Shown: positions 1 to 5,280 of the stretch, one piece after another | Position numbering within the stretch: position 1 is the stretch's first letter | Layout of the letters: the number at the start of each line of letters is the position of its first letter | From: Anaerolineae bacterium | GTDB lineage: Bacteria; Chloroflexota; Anaerolineae; B4-G1 | Assembly (NCBI GenBank): GCA_016783285.1 | Contig: JADHWW010000160.1 | Span: 1 to 12,489 of the forward strand | Reading direction: 5' to 3' | DNA: 12,489 nucleotides | Notes under the pieces: generated by a model | Seen by the model: only the letters and a program-made list of their open reading frames with translations | Databases searched by the model: none | What the model was told of the DNA's origin: nothing | Made by a program: the position numbers and the translations under genes

Positions 1-19
1 CCTTTGGCCAAAACCTGCC

Positions 20-48
20 TTGCGCCGGCGTCTAAATTCCGGTAGAAT
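20..48 (+). promoter_or_regulatory. sigma70-type promoter of the DUF402 gene
   Basis: TTGCGC at 20-25 and TAGAAT at 43-48 are separated by 17 bp. Transcription from this -10 box would begin around 54-56, right at the ATG at 57, so the mRNA would be nearly or fully leaderless. No Shine-Dalgarno sequence lies in the short stretch between box and start, which fits. This is sequence pattern only. Confidence 0.6.
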
Positions 49-56
49 GTAGGCTA

Positions 57-542
57 ATGAAGCCGATCACTGTCCGCAAACTCGACCACGCCGGACGCCA
101 GGTCACCGCCTACCCGGGCCGGGTGCTCCGGCGCGAAGGTCACACCATCGTGCTGCGCACCGGCTGGGATCGGGCCCCGCTGTACCTGGGTTACGTCGTC
201 CTCGAACCGGGTGACCGCTGGATGGAGTACTTTTACGCCGACCAATGGTACAACATTTTTGAGATTCGCGCCAGTGACGGACGCTTGAAGGGCTGGTACT
301 GCAACGTCACGCGCCCGGCCCGCATCAGCGCAGGCGAGGTGGTCTGGGAAGACCTGGCGCTCGACCTGTGGGTCGCGCCCGACGGGGAGCCGCGGGTGCT
401 CGACGAGGACGAGTTCGCCGCGCTGCCGCTGACCACTGCGGAGCGCGGGGCCGCGCGGAAGGCGCTGGTCGAACTGCAAGCGATGGTGGCGCGACAGGCA
501 CCCCCTTTCGACAAGAGAGGCGACGACGTACCTGCTCAATAA
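57..542 (+). CDS. DUF402 family protein (FomD/Ntdp-like nucleotide phosphatase fold)
   Basis: This 161-aa protein has the DUF402 signature in its middle: DRWMEYFYADQWYNIFEIR (about residues 53-71), then KGWYCNVTRPARI (78-90), then an acidic block around WEDLALDLWVAPDG and VLDEDEF (97-121). A helical, Ala-rich tail follows. Characterised relatives are FomD and the S. aureus Ntdp enzyme, which hydrolyse nucleoside di- or triphosphates or nucleotidyl esters with divalent metal. Substrate and pathway here are unknown. The ATG at 57 has no ribosome-binding site, but it lies 9 nt after a good -10 box, so it is probably translated from a leaderless message. The last 15 residues look unconserved. The family call is firm; the biochemical role is inferred from the family. 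Confidence 0.8.
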   Translation: MKPITVRKLDHAGRQVTAYPGRVLRREGHTIVLRTGWDRAPLYLGYVVLEPGDRWMEYFYADQWYNIFEIRASDGRLKGWYCNVTRPARISAGEVVWEDLALDLWVAPDGEPRVLDEDEFAALPLTTAERGAARKALVELQAMVARQAPPFDKRGDDVPAQ

Positions 543-559
543 GTGGGGAGATATGGAAG

Positions 560-575
560 CCGAAACTTGTTTCGG
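560..575. repeat. short perfect palindrome
   Basis: CCGAAACTTGTTTCGG is a 16-bp inverted repeat, two 7-nt arms around TT, just after the DUF402 stop codon. No T-tract follows, so it is a poor terminator candidate. Confidence 0.35.
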
Positions 576-623
576 TCCTGGGAAGCGGGTCCCCTGTTGA
601 TAGCACAGTTCACCCGGCCGCGC

Positions 624-652
624 TTGACCTTTGACCCGACCCAGTGTAGAAT
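624..652 (+). promoter_or_regulatory. sigma70-type promoter of the DUF3842 gene
   Basis: TTGACC (624-629), a 17-bp spacer and TAGAAT (647-652) sit upstream of a strong ribosome-binding site, GGAGGAG at 661-667, and the ATG at 671. The start near 660 leaves a very short leader. Confidence 0.7.
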
Positions 653-670
653 TCTGTCCTGGAGGAGAAA

Positions 671-1126
671 ATGATCATTGCAGTGATTGACGGCATGGGC
701 GGGGGCATCGGGGCGCAGATCGTGACCCAACTGCGGCAAGAGTTGTCGCTGGAGGTAGAGATTCTGGCGTTGGGCGCTAATGCCATCGCCACCGACAAGA
801 TGATGCGCGCCCGCGCCAATCGGGGCGCCACCGGCGAGAACGCTATCCGCGTCTCCATCAACCGGGCCGATTTTATCCTGGCTCCCATCGGCGTGGTCAT
901 CCCCAACTCGCTGATGGGTGAGATCACGCCGGCCATCGCCACGGCCGTGGCCGGGGCGCGAGGGCGCAAACTTCTCCTGCCCATCAACCAGCCCCACTTC
1001 GAGATCGTGGGCATCGAGTGGAAGGCGCTCACCAAACAGATCAGCGCCGCCATCCAGGTCATCCGGCAGGTGGGGGCACGGCTCGAAGATACGCCTGATT
1101 GCTTGAGCAGGAAAGATGCGGTATAA
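671..1126 (+). CDS. DUF3842 family protein
   Basis: This 151-aa protein opens with a beta strand and glycine-rich loop, IAVIDGMGGGIGAQIV (residues 2-17), like a Rossmann-type nucleotide-binding start. It continues with the DUF3842 hallmarks EILALGANAIAT, GATGENAIRVSINRADFI, APIGVVIPNSLMGEITP and KLLLPINQPHFEIVG. These conserved blocks cover about residues 2-120, and the tail is unconserved. The family is common in anaerobes and Clostridia-like bacteria and has no established function. A dinucleotide- or nucleotide-binding role is only suggested by the glycine loop. The start is fixed by GGAGGAG 3 nt upstream of the ATG. The stop codon (1124-1126) lies inside the -10 box of the next promoter. 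Confidence 0.8.
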   Translation: MIIAVIDGMGGGIGAQIVTQLRQELSLEVEILALGANAIATDKMMRARANRGATGENAIRVSINRADFILAPIGVVIPNSLMGEITPAIATAVAGARGRKLLLPINQPHFEIVGIEWKALTKQISAAIQVIRQVGARLEDTPDCLSRKDAV

Positions 1127-1127
1127 T
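1099..1127 (+). promoter_or_regulatory. sigma70-type promoter of the GAF/cyclase-remnant and GT2 pair
   Basis: TTGCTT (1099-1104), 17 bp, then a perfect TATAAT (1122-1127) that overlaps the TAA stop of the DUF3842 gene. The predicted start near 1134 is about 20 nt before the ATG at 1155, which favours that ATG over the upstream in-frame one at 1116. Confidence 0.65.
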
Positions 1128-1154
1128 GCCATCACTTCATCAGCGAGGTCTACG

Positions 1155-1670
1155 ATGACCGATAATCCTTCCAGGATCACAGTTCCGGGCCAGGACAACA
1201 TCGCCGCCCTGCGTGAGGGGTTGACCAACGCCATTCGCCTCATTGCCCGACACCGTGAGGCCGGTGCGCTGGCAGCGGAACTATCTCAGCATCTTTTATC
1301 TCTCCAGGATCTGCTGGGGCGCCTCGAACAGGAACTGACGACCCAGGCGTTCGAGCGGGACGAATTGGCGGCTTTGTACGGCATCAGCCAGGTGATCGGT
1401 TCTTCCCTGGACTTGACAGAGGTGCTGAACGAGATGATGGACCAGATCATCCGCATTGGCACCCTGAAGCGGGTGGATTACACCGCCATCGGCTCCTGCG
1501 TAAATCTGGCGCGCCGTCTGCAAGAGGCCGCAGCGCCGGGACAGATTCTACTTTTAGATGCAGTCTACCAGCAAGTACAGAAACACATCGAGGCCCGACC
1601 GCTCCCGCCCGTAGAGGTTCAGGGCTTCAGCGAGCCGATCACGGTGTACGAACTGCTGGGACTAAAGTGA
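1155..1670 (+). CDS. Internally deleted GAF / class III adenylate cyclase fusion
   Basis: This is a 171-aa product. Residues about 15-75 are helical and heptad-like, typical of a linker. LAALYGISQVIGSSLDLTEVLNEMMDQIIR (71-100) is the first helix of a GAF domain. From about residue 101 the text becomes the end of a class III nucleotide cyclase: IGTLKRVDYTAIGSCVNLARRL, APGQILLLDAVYQQV and a C-terminal EPITVYELLG. The rest of the GAF domain and the cyclase core with its two metal-binding aspartates are absent, while the late N-x3-R pair (N117, R121) remains. It therefore cannot be an active cyclase. The usual Asp of the IGDxVNL motif is Ser here. The start at 1155 has AGCGAGG 6 nt upstream. The frame is intact and its stop overlaps the GT2 start (GTGA), so it may survive as a coupling leader or a small coiled-coil protein, or be a remnant that happens to keep its frame. 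Confidence 0.7.
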   Translation: MTDNPSRITVPGQDNIAALREGLTNAIRLIARHREAGALAAELSQHLLSLQDLLGRLEQELTTQAFERDELAALYGISQVIGSSLDLTEVLNEMMDQIIRIGTLKRVDYTAIGSCVNLARRLQEAAAPGQILLLDAVYQQVQKHIEARPLPPVEVQGFSEPITVYELLGLK

Positions 1671-3142
1671 CACTCCTGGTATTCGTCCACGCCCTGGTCG
1701 CCCTCTGGCTGGCGATCTACGGACTAAATTCCCTCATCCTGGCCTTCCTCTACCTGCGCCACCGACGGGCAGCCCCCACCCCACCCACTGATCAATCCTC
1801 CCTGCCGGCCGTCACCGTGCAGGCGCCGGTGTACAACGAACTCTACGTGGTCGAGCGGCTGATAGACAGCGTGGCCGCGCTCGACTACCCCCGCGACCGG
1901 CTGCAGATCCAGATATTGGACGATTCGACCGACGAGACGACGCGCCTGGCCCGCGCGCGGACGGCCCTCCACCGCGAGCAGGGGGTGGACATCACGGTTC
2001 TGCGACGGCCCGACCGCAGCGGCTTCAAGGCCGGGGCGCTGGCCTGGGGCCTTTCGCAGGCCCGGGGCGAGTACGTCGCCATCTTCGACGCCGACTTTTT
2101 GCCCCACCCCGACTTTCTGCTCCAGACAGTGCCCCACTTCCTGGCACACCCACGCTTGGGAATGGTGCAGGCGCGCTGGTCGTACCTCAACGCCGATTAT
2201 TCCCCCCTGACTCGCGTCCAGGCGTTGGCGCTCGATGGCCATTTTGTCGTCGAGCAGGCCGGGCGGAACCGCTCTGGGTTGCTGATGAACTTTAACGGTA
2301 CGGCGGGCGTGTGGCGACGATGCTGCATCGAAGAAAGTGGCGGGTGGCAGGCCGATACCCTCTCCGAAGATTTGGACCTGAGTTATCGCGCCCAATTGGC
2401 CGGCTGGCAATGTCTCTACTTGCCCGAGGTGGATGCGCCGGCCGAGGTGCCCCCGCAGATCGCGGCGTTCAAGCGGCAGCAATCCCGCTGGGCGCAGGGC
2501 TCGGTGCAGACTTTGCGCAAACTGGCCGGGCCAATCCTGCACGACCGGCGTCTGAGGTGGTGGCAGAAAACGATGGCGCTGGTGCACCTGAGCAGTTACC
2601 TGGCCCACGCGCTGATGGTGCTGCTCCTCCTACTCTCACTGCCCCTGCTGCTGGCGCCCGACGCCGCGCCACTCTCGTTGAGCGGCCTGGGGCTGCTGTG
2701 CCTGGGGCCGCCGCTGGTCTACGCCATCTCCCAACGGCAGTTGTACCCCGATTGGGGGCGGCGGCTGTTGGCCTTCCCGCTACTTGTGCTGATTGGGATC
2801 GGCATCGCCTGGTGCAACACGCAGGCGGTGTGGCGCGGGCTGGCCCGCTGGGGTGGCACGTTCGCCCGCACGCCCAAGTTTAATCTGGAGGGGCGGGCCG
2901 GCCGCTGGGCCGATAGCAGTTACCGGCTCCAGGCCGACCGCAGCACCGTCGGGGAGGTGATGCTGGCGCTCTACGCGCTGGCGGCGGCGGTCGTGGCGCT
3001 CGTCACTGGCCAGTACGGGGCCATTCCTTTTATGCTGCTGTACGCGGCCGCGTTTGGGACGGTGGCGGGGATGGGGTTGGCGCAGGCGGTCGCGCCCTGG
3101 CGGAGCCAGCCGGCCGCAGCCTGGTCGCATGGCGCAGATTGA
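1667..3142 (+). CDS. Membrane glycosyltransferase family 2, cellulose synthase / CslA-like
   Basis: This 491-aa processive GT2 enzyme would transfer sugar from a nucleotide-sugar on the cytoplasmic face and probably export a beta-glycan. Visible motifs are the nucleotide-binding DDS at 85-87, DAD at 141-143 (the DxD motif), SEDLDLSYRA at 233-242 (catalytic Asp region) and QQSRW at 271-275 (QxxRW, the mark of processive synthases). One membrane helix lies at about 3-30. About five more lie at 303-330, 335-353, 368-383, 429-447 and 452-475. FARTPKF (399-405) matches the loop seen in CslA/CESA-like enzymes. There is no PilZ domain. The length fits glucomannan- or CslA-type synthases better than BcsA. 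The start is GTG 1667, overlapping the previous stop, so it is translationally coupled. The polymer made cannot be read from the sequence. Confidence 0.85.
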   Translation: MTLLVFVHALVALWLAIYGLNSLILAFLYLRHRRAAPTPPTDQSSLPAVTVQAPVYNELYVVERLIDSVAALDYPRDRLQIQILDDSTDETTRLARARTALHREQGVDITVLRRPDRSGFKAGALAWGLSQARGEYVAIFDADFLPHPDFLLQTVPHFLAHPRLGMVQARWSYLNADYSPLTRVQALALDGHFVVEQAGRNRSGLLMNFNGTAGVWRRCCIEESGGWQADTLSEDLDLSYRAQLAGWQCLYLPEVDAPAEVPPQIAAFKRQQSRWAQGSVQTLRKLAGPILHDRRLRWWQKTMALVHLSSYLAHALMVLLLLLSLPLLLAPDAAPLSLSGLGLLCLGPPLVYAISQRQLYPDWGRRLLAFPLLVLIGIGIAWCNTQAVWRGLARWGGTFARTPKFNLEGRAGRWADSSYRLQADRSTVGEVMLALYALAAAVVALVTGQYGAIPFMLLYAAAFGTVAGMGLAQAVAPWRSQPAAAWSHGAD

Positions 3143-3167
3143 CCAAACATCCCCACCATTGTATAAT
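3139..3167 (+). promoter_or_regulatory. Consensus promoter of the AbrB/PIN toxin-antitoxin pair, with palindromic -10
   Basis: TTGACC (3139-3144) overlaps the stop codon of the GT2 gene. A 17-bp spacer leads to TATAAT (3162-3167). The -10 box sits inside the inverted repeat CCATTGTATAATGG (3156-3169), a possible autoregulatory operator. The promoter is very similar to that at 10426-10454. Confidence 0.75.
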
Positions 3168-3195
3168 GGCAATGAGAGAGGAGGTAATGATCAAC

Positions 3196-3564
3196 ATGAG
3201 CAACATCACTGTGCAAGTTCTATCAGATGGTAGCCTGGTGTTACCGGCGACGATGAAGAAAAAGTTCGCCCACGTGGAAACCTTTCAAGTGACCCGACAG
3301 GATGGCTCCATCATGCTCACTCCGCAGGAACGAGCCATTGAGAGAGAGACGCTGGCCGATTATCTCGAGTGCTTGCAGACGGACAATCTCCTGGCCGACA
3401 TCCATAAGGCAAAAGAGAAAAGCCATGCTTTGTTTCAAGATCAAGGGCTGGCGACGATCAGCATGGCTGTGGCTGACGTCCTGGTTGGCCTGTTGACCAA
3501 AGAGTACTTGCTACCACCCGCAGAACTCGATGTACTCTTGGCCAAGCAAGTGAGGATGGCGTGA
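3196..3564 (+). CDS. AbrB/SpoVT-like antitoxin of a VapBC-type pair
   Basis: This 122-aa protein begins with a swapped-hairpin AbrB-like DNA-binding fold: VQVLSDGSLVLPATMKKKF, then ETFQVTRQDGSIMLTP (residues 6-43). A long helical C-terminal part follows (about 44-122), which probably wraps the toxin. It is longer than the common 75-90 aa antitoxins. Its role would be to neutralise the PIN protein encoded next and to repress the shared promoter. AGGAGG at 3179-3184 is 11 nt from the ATG at 3196 but only 2 nt from an in-frame ATG at 3187, so 3196 is preferred. Its stop overlaps the toxin start (GTGA at 3561-3564). The pair was assigned from fold and gene order, not from close homology. Confidence 0.75.
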   Translation: MSNITVQVLSDGSLVLPATMKKKFAHVETFQVTRQDGSIMLTPQERAIERETLADYLECLQTDNLLADIHKAKEKSHALFQDQGLATISMAVADVLVGLLTKEYLLPPAELDVLLAKQVRMA

Positions 3565-4010
3565 AGAGAGTCTATCTGGACGCCTCGGTGGTAATCGTCA
3601 GGCTCTTTGGTCAGGAGCGGGAAGCCAAGAGGTACGCCTACATCCTGCGGCTCTTCGAAGCGATTGATGAGGACAGGATCGCAGCCATCATTTCTATCTA
3701 CACGTTGCAGGAAATTTGCCTCTTCTGTCGCGATCGTCTTGCCGTCGTCAATCCGGCAAAAGTCGCCTGGCTGGCCTTGCGCGAACTTGCTCAACACGAT
3801 TTAACAATGGCGCCTCTCCTGACCAGGATGGAGAAGATGGTCCATAGCCGGACGTTCAAAATCCGCGATGCTTCGGACCAACCTCACGCCATCTGTGCCT
3901 ACTTGCACAACTGCGACGCTATTGTTGCTTACGACGACCATTTCAAAGATGTAGATCACATCATCTCTTATCTTCGGCCGGAGGAGTTATTGGTCCACCT
4001 GGATAAGTAG
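3561..4010 (+). CDS. PIN-domain ribonuclease toxin (VapC-like)
   Basis: This 149-aa protein has the layout of a PIN nuclease: VYLDASVVI with D7 at the N-terminus, TLQEI with E51, SDQPHAI with D106 (the D-x-x-H arrangement), and CDAIVAYDDHFKDV with D125/D126 near the end. Together these make the acidic quartet that binds Mg2+ or Mn2+. PIN toxins usually cut tRNA, rRNA or mRNA when freed from the antitoxin. Target RNA here is unknown. The start is GTG at 3561, overlapping the antitoxin stop by 4 nt, a typical coupled toxin-antitoxin arrangement. All expected acidic residues are present, so the gene looks intact. Confidence 0.82.
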   Translation: MKRVYLDASVVIVRLFGQEREAKRYAYILRLFEAIDEDRIAAIISIYTLQEICLFCRDRLAVVNPAKVAWLALRELAQHDLTMAPLLTRMEKMVHSRTFKIRDASDQPHAICAYLHNCDAIVAYDDHFKDVDHIISYLRPEELLVHLDK

Positions 4011-4032
4011 ACGAGGAAGGCAGGTGAGAGAG

Positions 4033-4060
4033 CCTTGTGTACTTGTTTCCTTGTGTACAC
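4033..4060. promoter_or_regulatory. Direct repeat CCTTGTGTAC, possible operator of the second toxin-antitoxin pair
   Basis: CCTTGTGTAC occurs at 4033-4042 and again at 4049-4058 with a 16-bp period. The second copy continues into the palindrome GTGTACAC (4053-4060). The array ends 6 bp before the -35 box. The placement suits a regulator-binding site, but this is not shown. Confidence 0.4.
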
Positions 4061-4066
4061 GACCGT

Positions 4067-4095
4067 TTGGCGCCTCCATTGAACGGTGCTATACT
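4067..4095 (+). promoter_or_regulatory. Promoter of the RelE-type toxin-antitoxin pair
   Basis: TTGGCG (4067-4072), 17 bp, TATACT (4090-4095). The predicted start near 4102 lies about 45 nt before the antitoxin ATG. The in-frame ORF opening upstream of it is therefore not used. Confidence 0.6.
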
Positions 4096-4146
4096 TACTC
4101 CAGACTTGTCACCACCGGTGGCCAGACAGCCCCAGGAGATGCAGCA

Positions 4147-4449
4147 ATGTGCAAGCCAATGGCAACTTTGGACGTGACTACCCCAAATCATCCTCGTCTG
4201 GTGGTCGAGGTGCCTTTTGAACAGCAAACCGCTGTCCGGACGGCTTTGGATACCCTGACTGAATCTGGAGGTGGTATGGTGATACAGCACATCCTGTTAG
4301 AGGCGCTCCTGACTGCGGTGGAGCAGACTTACTTTTGGACGCCAGAGTGGCAGGCCAGGGAACGGGAGGCCGATCGGGCCATCGCCGAAGGCCGCGTGCG
4401 CACCTTTGGCACGATGGAGGAGATGATCGAGTTCCTCGACGCCCAATGA
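4147..4449 (+). CDS. Antitoxin of a RelE/YafQ-type module
   Basis: This 100-aa protein ends in a Glu/Arg-rich helix and TFGTMEEMIEFLDAQ (residues 64-100), including WTPEWQAREREAD and IAEGRVRTF. That is the tail found in many antitoxins paired with RelE/ParE toxins, where it lies over the toxin's active site. The N-terminal half (VTTPNHPRLVVEVPFEQQ, then a helix at about 43-60) does not match AbrB, RHH or Phd clearly enough to name it. AGGAG at 4134-4138 is 8 nt from the ATG at 4147. The stop overlaps the toxin start by ATGA. Function comes from the tail and the neighbour. Confidence 0.7.
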   Translation: MCKPMATLDVTTPNHPRLVVEVPFEQQTAVRTALDTLTESGGGMVIQHILLEALLTAVEQTYFWTPEWQAREREADRAIAEGRVRTFGTMEEMIEFLDAQ

Positions 4450-4733
4450 AATTCCAGCCCATCGAACCGTTCTGGAAGGCCTACGCGCAACTTTCAACCA
4501 GGGTGAAAAGGAAAGCACGGCGGGCCTTTCTGCTTTTCCAGGAGGGAGCCAGGAAGCCACCATTTCATCCCTCGTTGCGCATCCGCAAGATGGGAGGCTA
4601 TTCTGGTATCTGGGAGGGCCACGTGACTCGCGAAATTGTGTTCACTTTCCACATCGAAAAAGATTCGGACACTGGCGAAACCGTTTACGTCTTTCGTAAC
4701 ATTGGCACTCACGCGATCTACCGCGAGCCGTAG
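4446..4733 (+). CDS. RelE/ParE superfamily toxin (YafQ-like mRNA interferase)
   Basis: This 95-aa protein is basic at the N-terminus: FWKAYAQLSTRVKRKARRAF (residues 9-28). The RelE core follows: HPSLRIRKMGGYSGIWEGHV (about 42-61), then REIVFTFHIEKD, and the last strand VYVFRNIGTHAIY (80-92). The GTH element near the end is typical of the YafQ/RelE branch, where the His takes part in ribosome-dependent mRNA cleavage. ParE-type gyrase inhibitors share the fold, so DNA gyrase cannot be ruled out as a target. The start ATG at 4446 overlaps the antitoxin stop, so translation is coupled. Size and motif order suggest a complete gene. Confidence 0.8.
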   Translation: MKFQPIEPFWKAYAQLSTRVKRKARRAFLLFQEGARKPPFHPSLRIRKMGGYSGIWEGHVTREIVFTFHIEKDSDTGETVYVFRNIGTHAIYREP

Positions 4734-4857
4734 CACAGCGTCTACGTCCCCCGTTGACAGCGTAGAGAAAACGACGATGCGGATTCTTATGACTGTTACC
4801 GGCAACTGCAGAGAGAGAGAGTAATCTCCCGCTCCCAGGCGTTTTCTAACGCGCCCA

Positions 4858-4899
4858 ACGACGAGGCAAACGAGTGCCCTCGTCGTGGACGCATTTTTT
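4858..4899 (+). terminator. Intrinsic terminator after the toxin-antitoxin block
   Basis: ACGACGAGG (4858-4866) pairs perfectly with CCTCGTCGT (4878-4886). A T6 run follows at 4894-4899, 7 nt after the stem. It lies 125 bp after the toxin stop. The stretch 4740-4857 before it shows nothing but a short AG microsatellite near 4811-4822. Confidence 0.5.
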
Positions 4900-5014
4900 G
4901 TTATCGGGAGGACACAACAACGAGTGGGTCGCGCTGACCGCAGCGGTTGGGGTGGGGGTTATCATAGCCGCAGCGCTCAGGAAGCGCACCGCCGTCGAAT
5001 CACTGAACCACTGA
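4898..5014 (+). other. Possible small membrane-peptide reading frame, TTG start
   Basis: This frame reads NNEWVALTAAVGVGVII, then AAALRKRTAVESLNH before a TGA. That is a good single-membrane-helix pattern with a positive end. No ATG is available; TTG 4898 has no ribosome-binding site, although GGGAGG at 4906-4911 lies inside the frame. The left boundary of the 225-bp repeat falls within this frame. It may be a remnant of a gene's 3' end. Treat as a weak call. Confidence 0.2.
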
Positions 5015-5083
5015 GTTCACTGACGACACTGAAAGAGGCTCGCCATGCAGTGAAGTTCAGTGTCATCAGTGCTTCAGTGGTTC
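5005..5083. repeat. Long imperfect inverted repeat inside the 225-bp repeat
   Basis: The left arm at 5005-5033 (GAACCACTGA...GACACTGAA) is nearly the reverse complement of the right arm at 5056-5083 (TTCAGTGTC...CAGTGGTTC), with a spacer of about 22 nt. The right arm is made of TTCAGTG/ATCAGTG-like tandem units. In the right copy of the 225-bp repeat the outer pairs are partly broken. Confidence 0.65.
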
Positions 5084-5111
5084 AAACGATGTGAGCACAC
5101 CGGCCTCAAGC

Positions 5112-5137
5112 GCCTGTCCTGAGCGGAGTCGAAGGGC
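5112..5137 (+). repeat. 26-bp dispersed repeat, copy 1
   Basis: The motif begins GCCTGTCCTGAGC and ends CGAAGGGC, with a 5-nt variable centre (GGAGT here). Related copies are at 6578-6603 and 10201-10226. Motifs of this kind are widespread small repeats in environmental bacterial genomes and give the spurious peptide DSAQDR when read in frame. Confidence 0.7.
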
Positions 5138-5155
5138 CGGTGCAAGAAGAACACG

Positions 5156-5189
5156 ACGGCCCTGCTACTCGTGAGAGTAGCAGGGCCGT
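5156..5189 (+). terminator. Strong hairpin closing the left repeat
   Basis: Stem 5156-5170 and 5175-5189 gives 15 perfect pairs (ACGGCCCTGCTACTC) with a GTGA loop, followed by GGCTTTTG. It looks like an intrinsic terminator that insulates the promoter at 5214 from upstream transcription. Confidence 0.6.
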
Positions 5190-5213
5190 GGCTTTTGACA
5201 GACGGGCGACAGT

Positions 5214-5242
5214 TTGACACTTTCACCACATTGAGGCATAAT
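5214..5242 (+). promoter_or_regulatory. Promoter of the two-gene unit
   Basis: A perfect TTGACA (5214-5219), 17 bp, then CATAAT (5237-5242). It lies 20 bp beyond the left repeat and about 40 bp before the ATG at 5281, so the flanked unit carries its own promoter. Confidence 0.7.
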
Positions 5243-5280
5243 ATGTCTGACAGATGCCACCGGAACTGGAGTGATGAAAT

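Larger units (their letters stand above)
4970..5194 (+). repeat. 225-bp direct repeat, left copy
   Basis: This copy aligns without gaps to 6436-6660, with about 12 differences by my count, five of which fall in the loop and upper stem of the terminal hairpin. Internal parts in order are: an imperfect long inverted repeat (5005-5033 against 5056-5083) built of CAGTG heptamer-like units, a 26-bp dispersed motif (5112-5137), and a strong hairpin (5156-5189). Together with the right copy it brackets a two-gene unit with its own promoter. Confidence 0.9.

Noticed and set aside
1116..1154. Upstream ATG for the GAF/cyclase fusion
   Set aside because: It lies upstream of and within the -10 box, so it would not be on the transcript; the ATG at 1155 has a ribosome-binding site.
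1724..2608. Minus-strand ORF of 294 codons opposite the GT2 gene
   Set aside because: Antisense to a clear glycosyltransferase; no motifs and no ribosome-binding site.
4885..5094. ORF of 69 codons starting MDAFFVIG
   Set aside because: It starts inside the terminator region, crosses the repeat's inverted arms, and has arginine/serine-rich composition with no ribosome-binding site.
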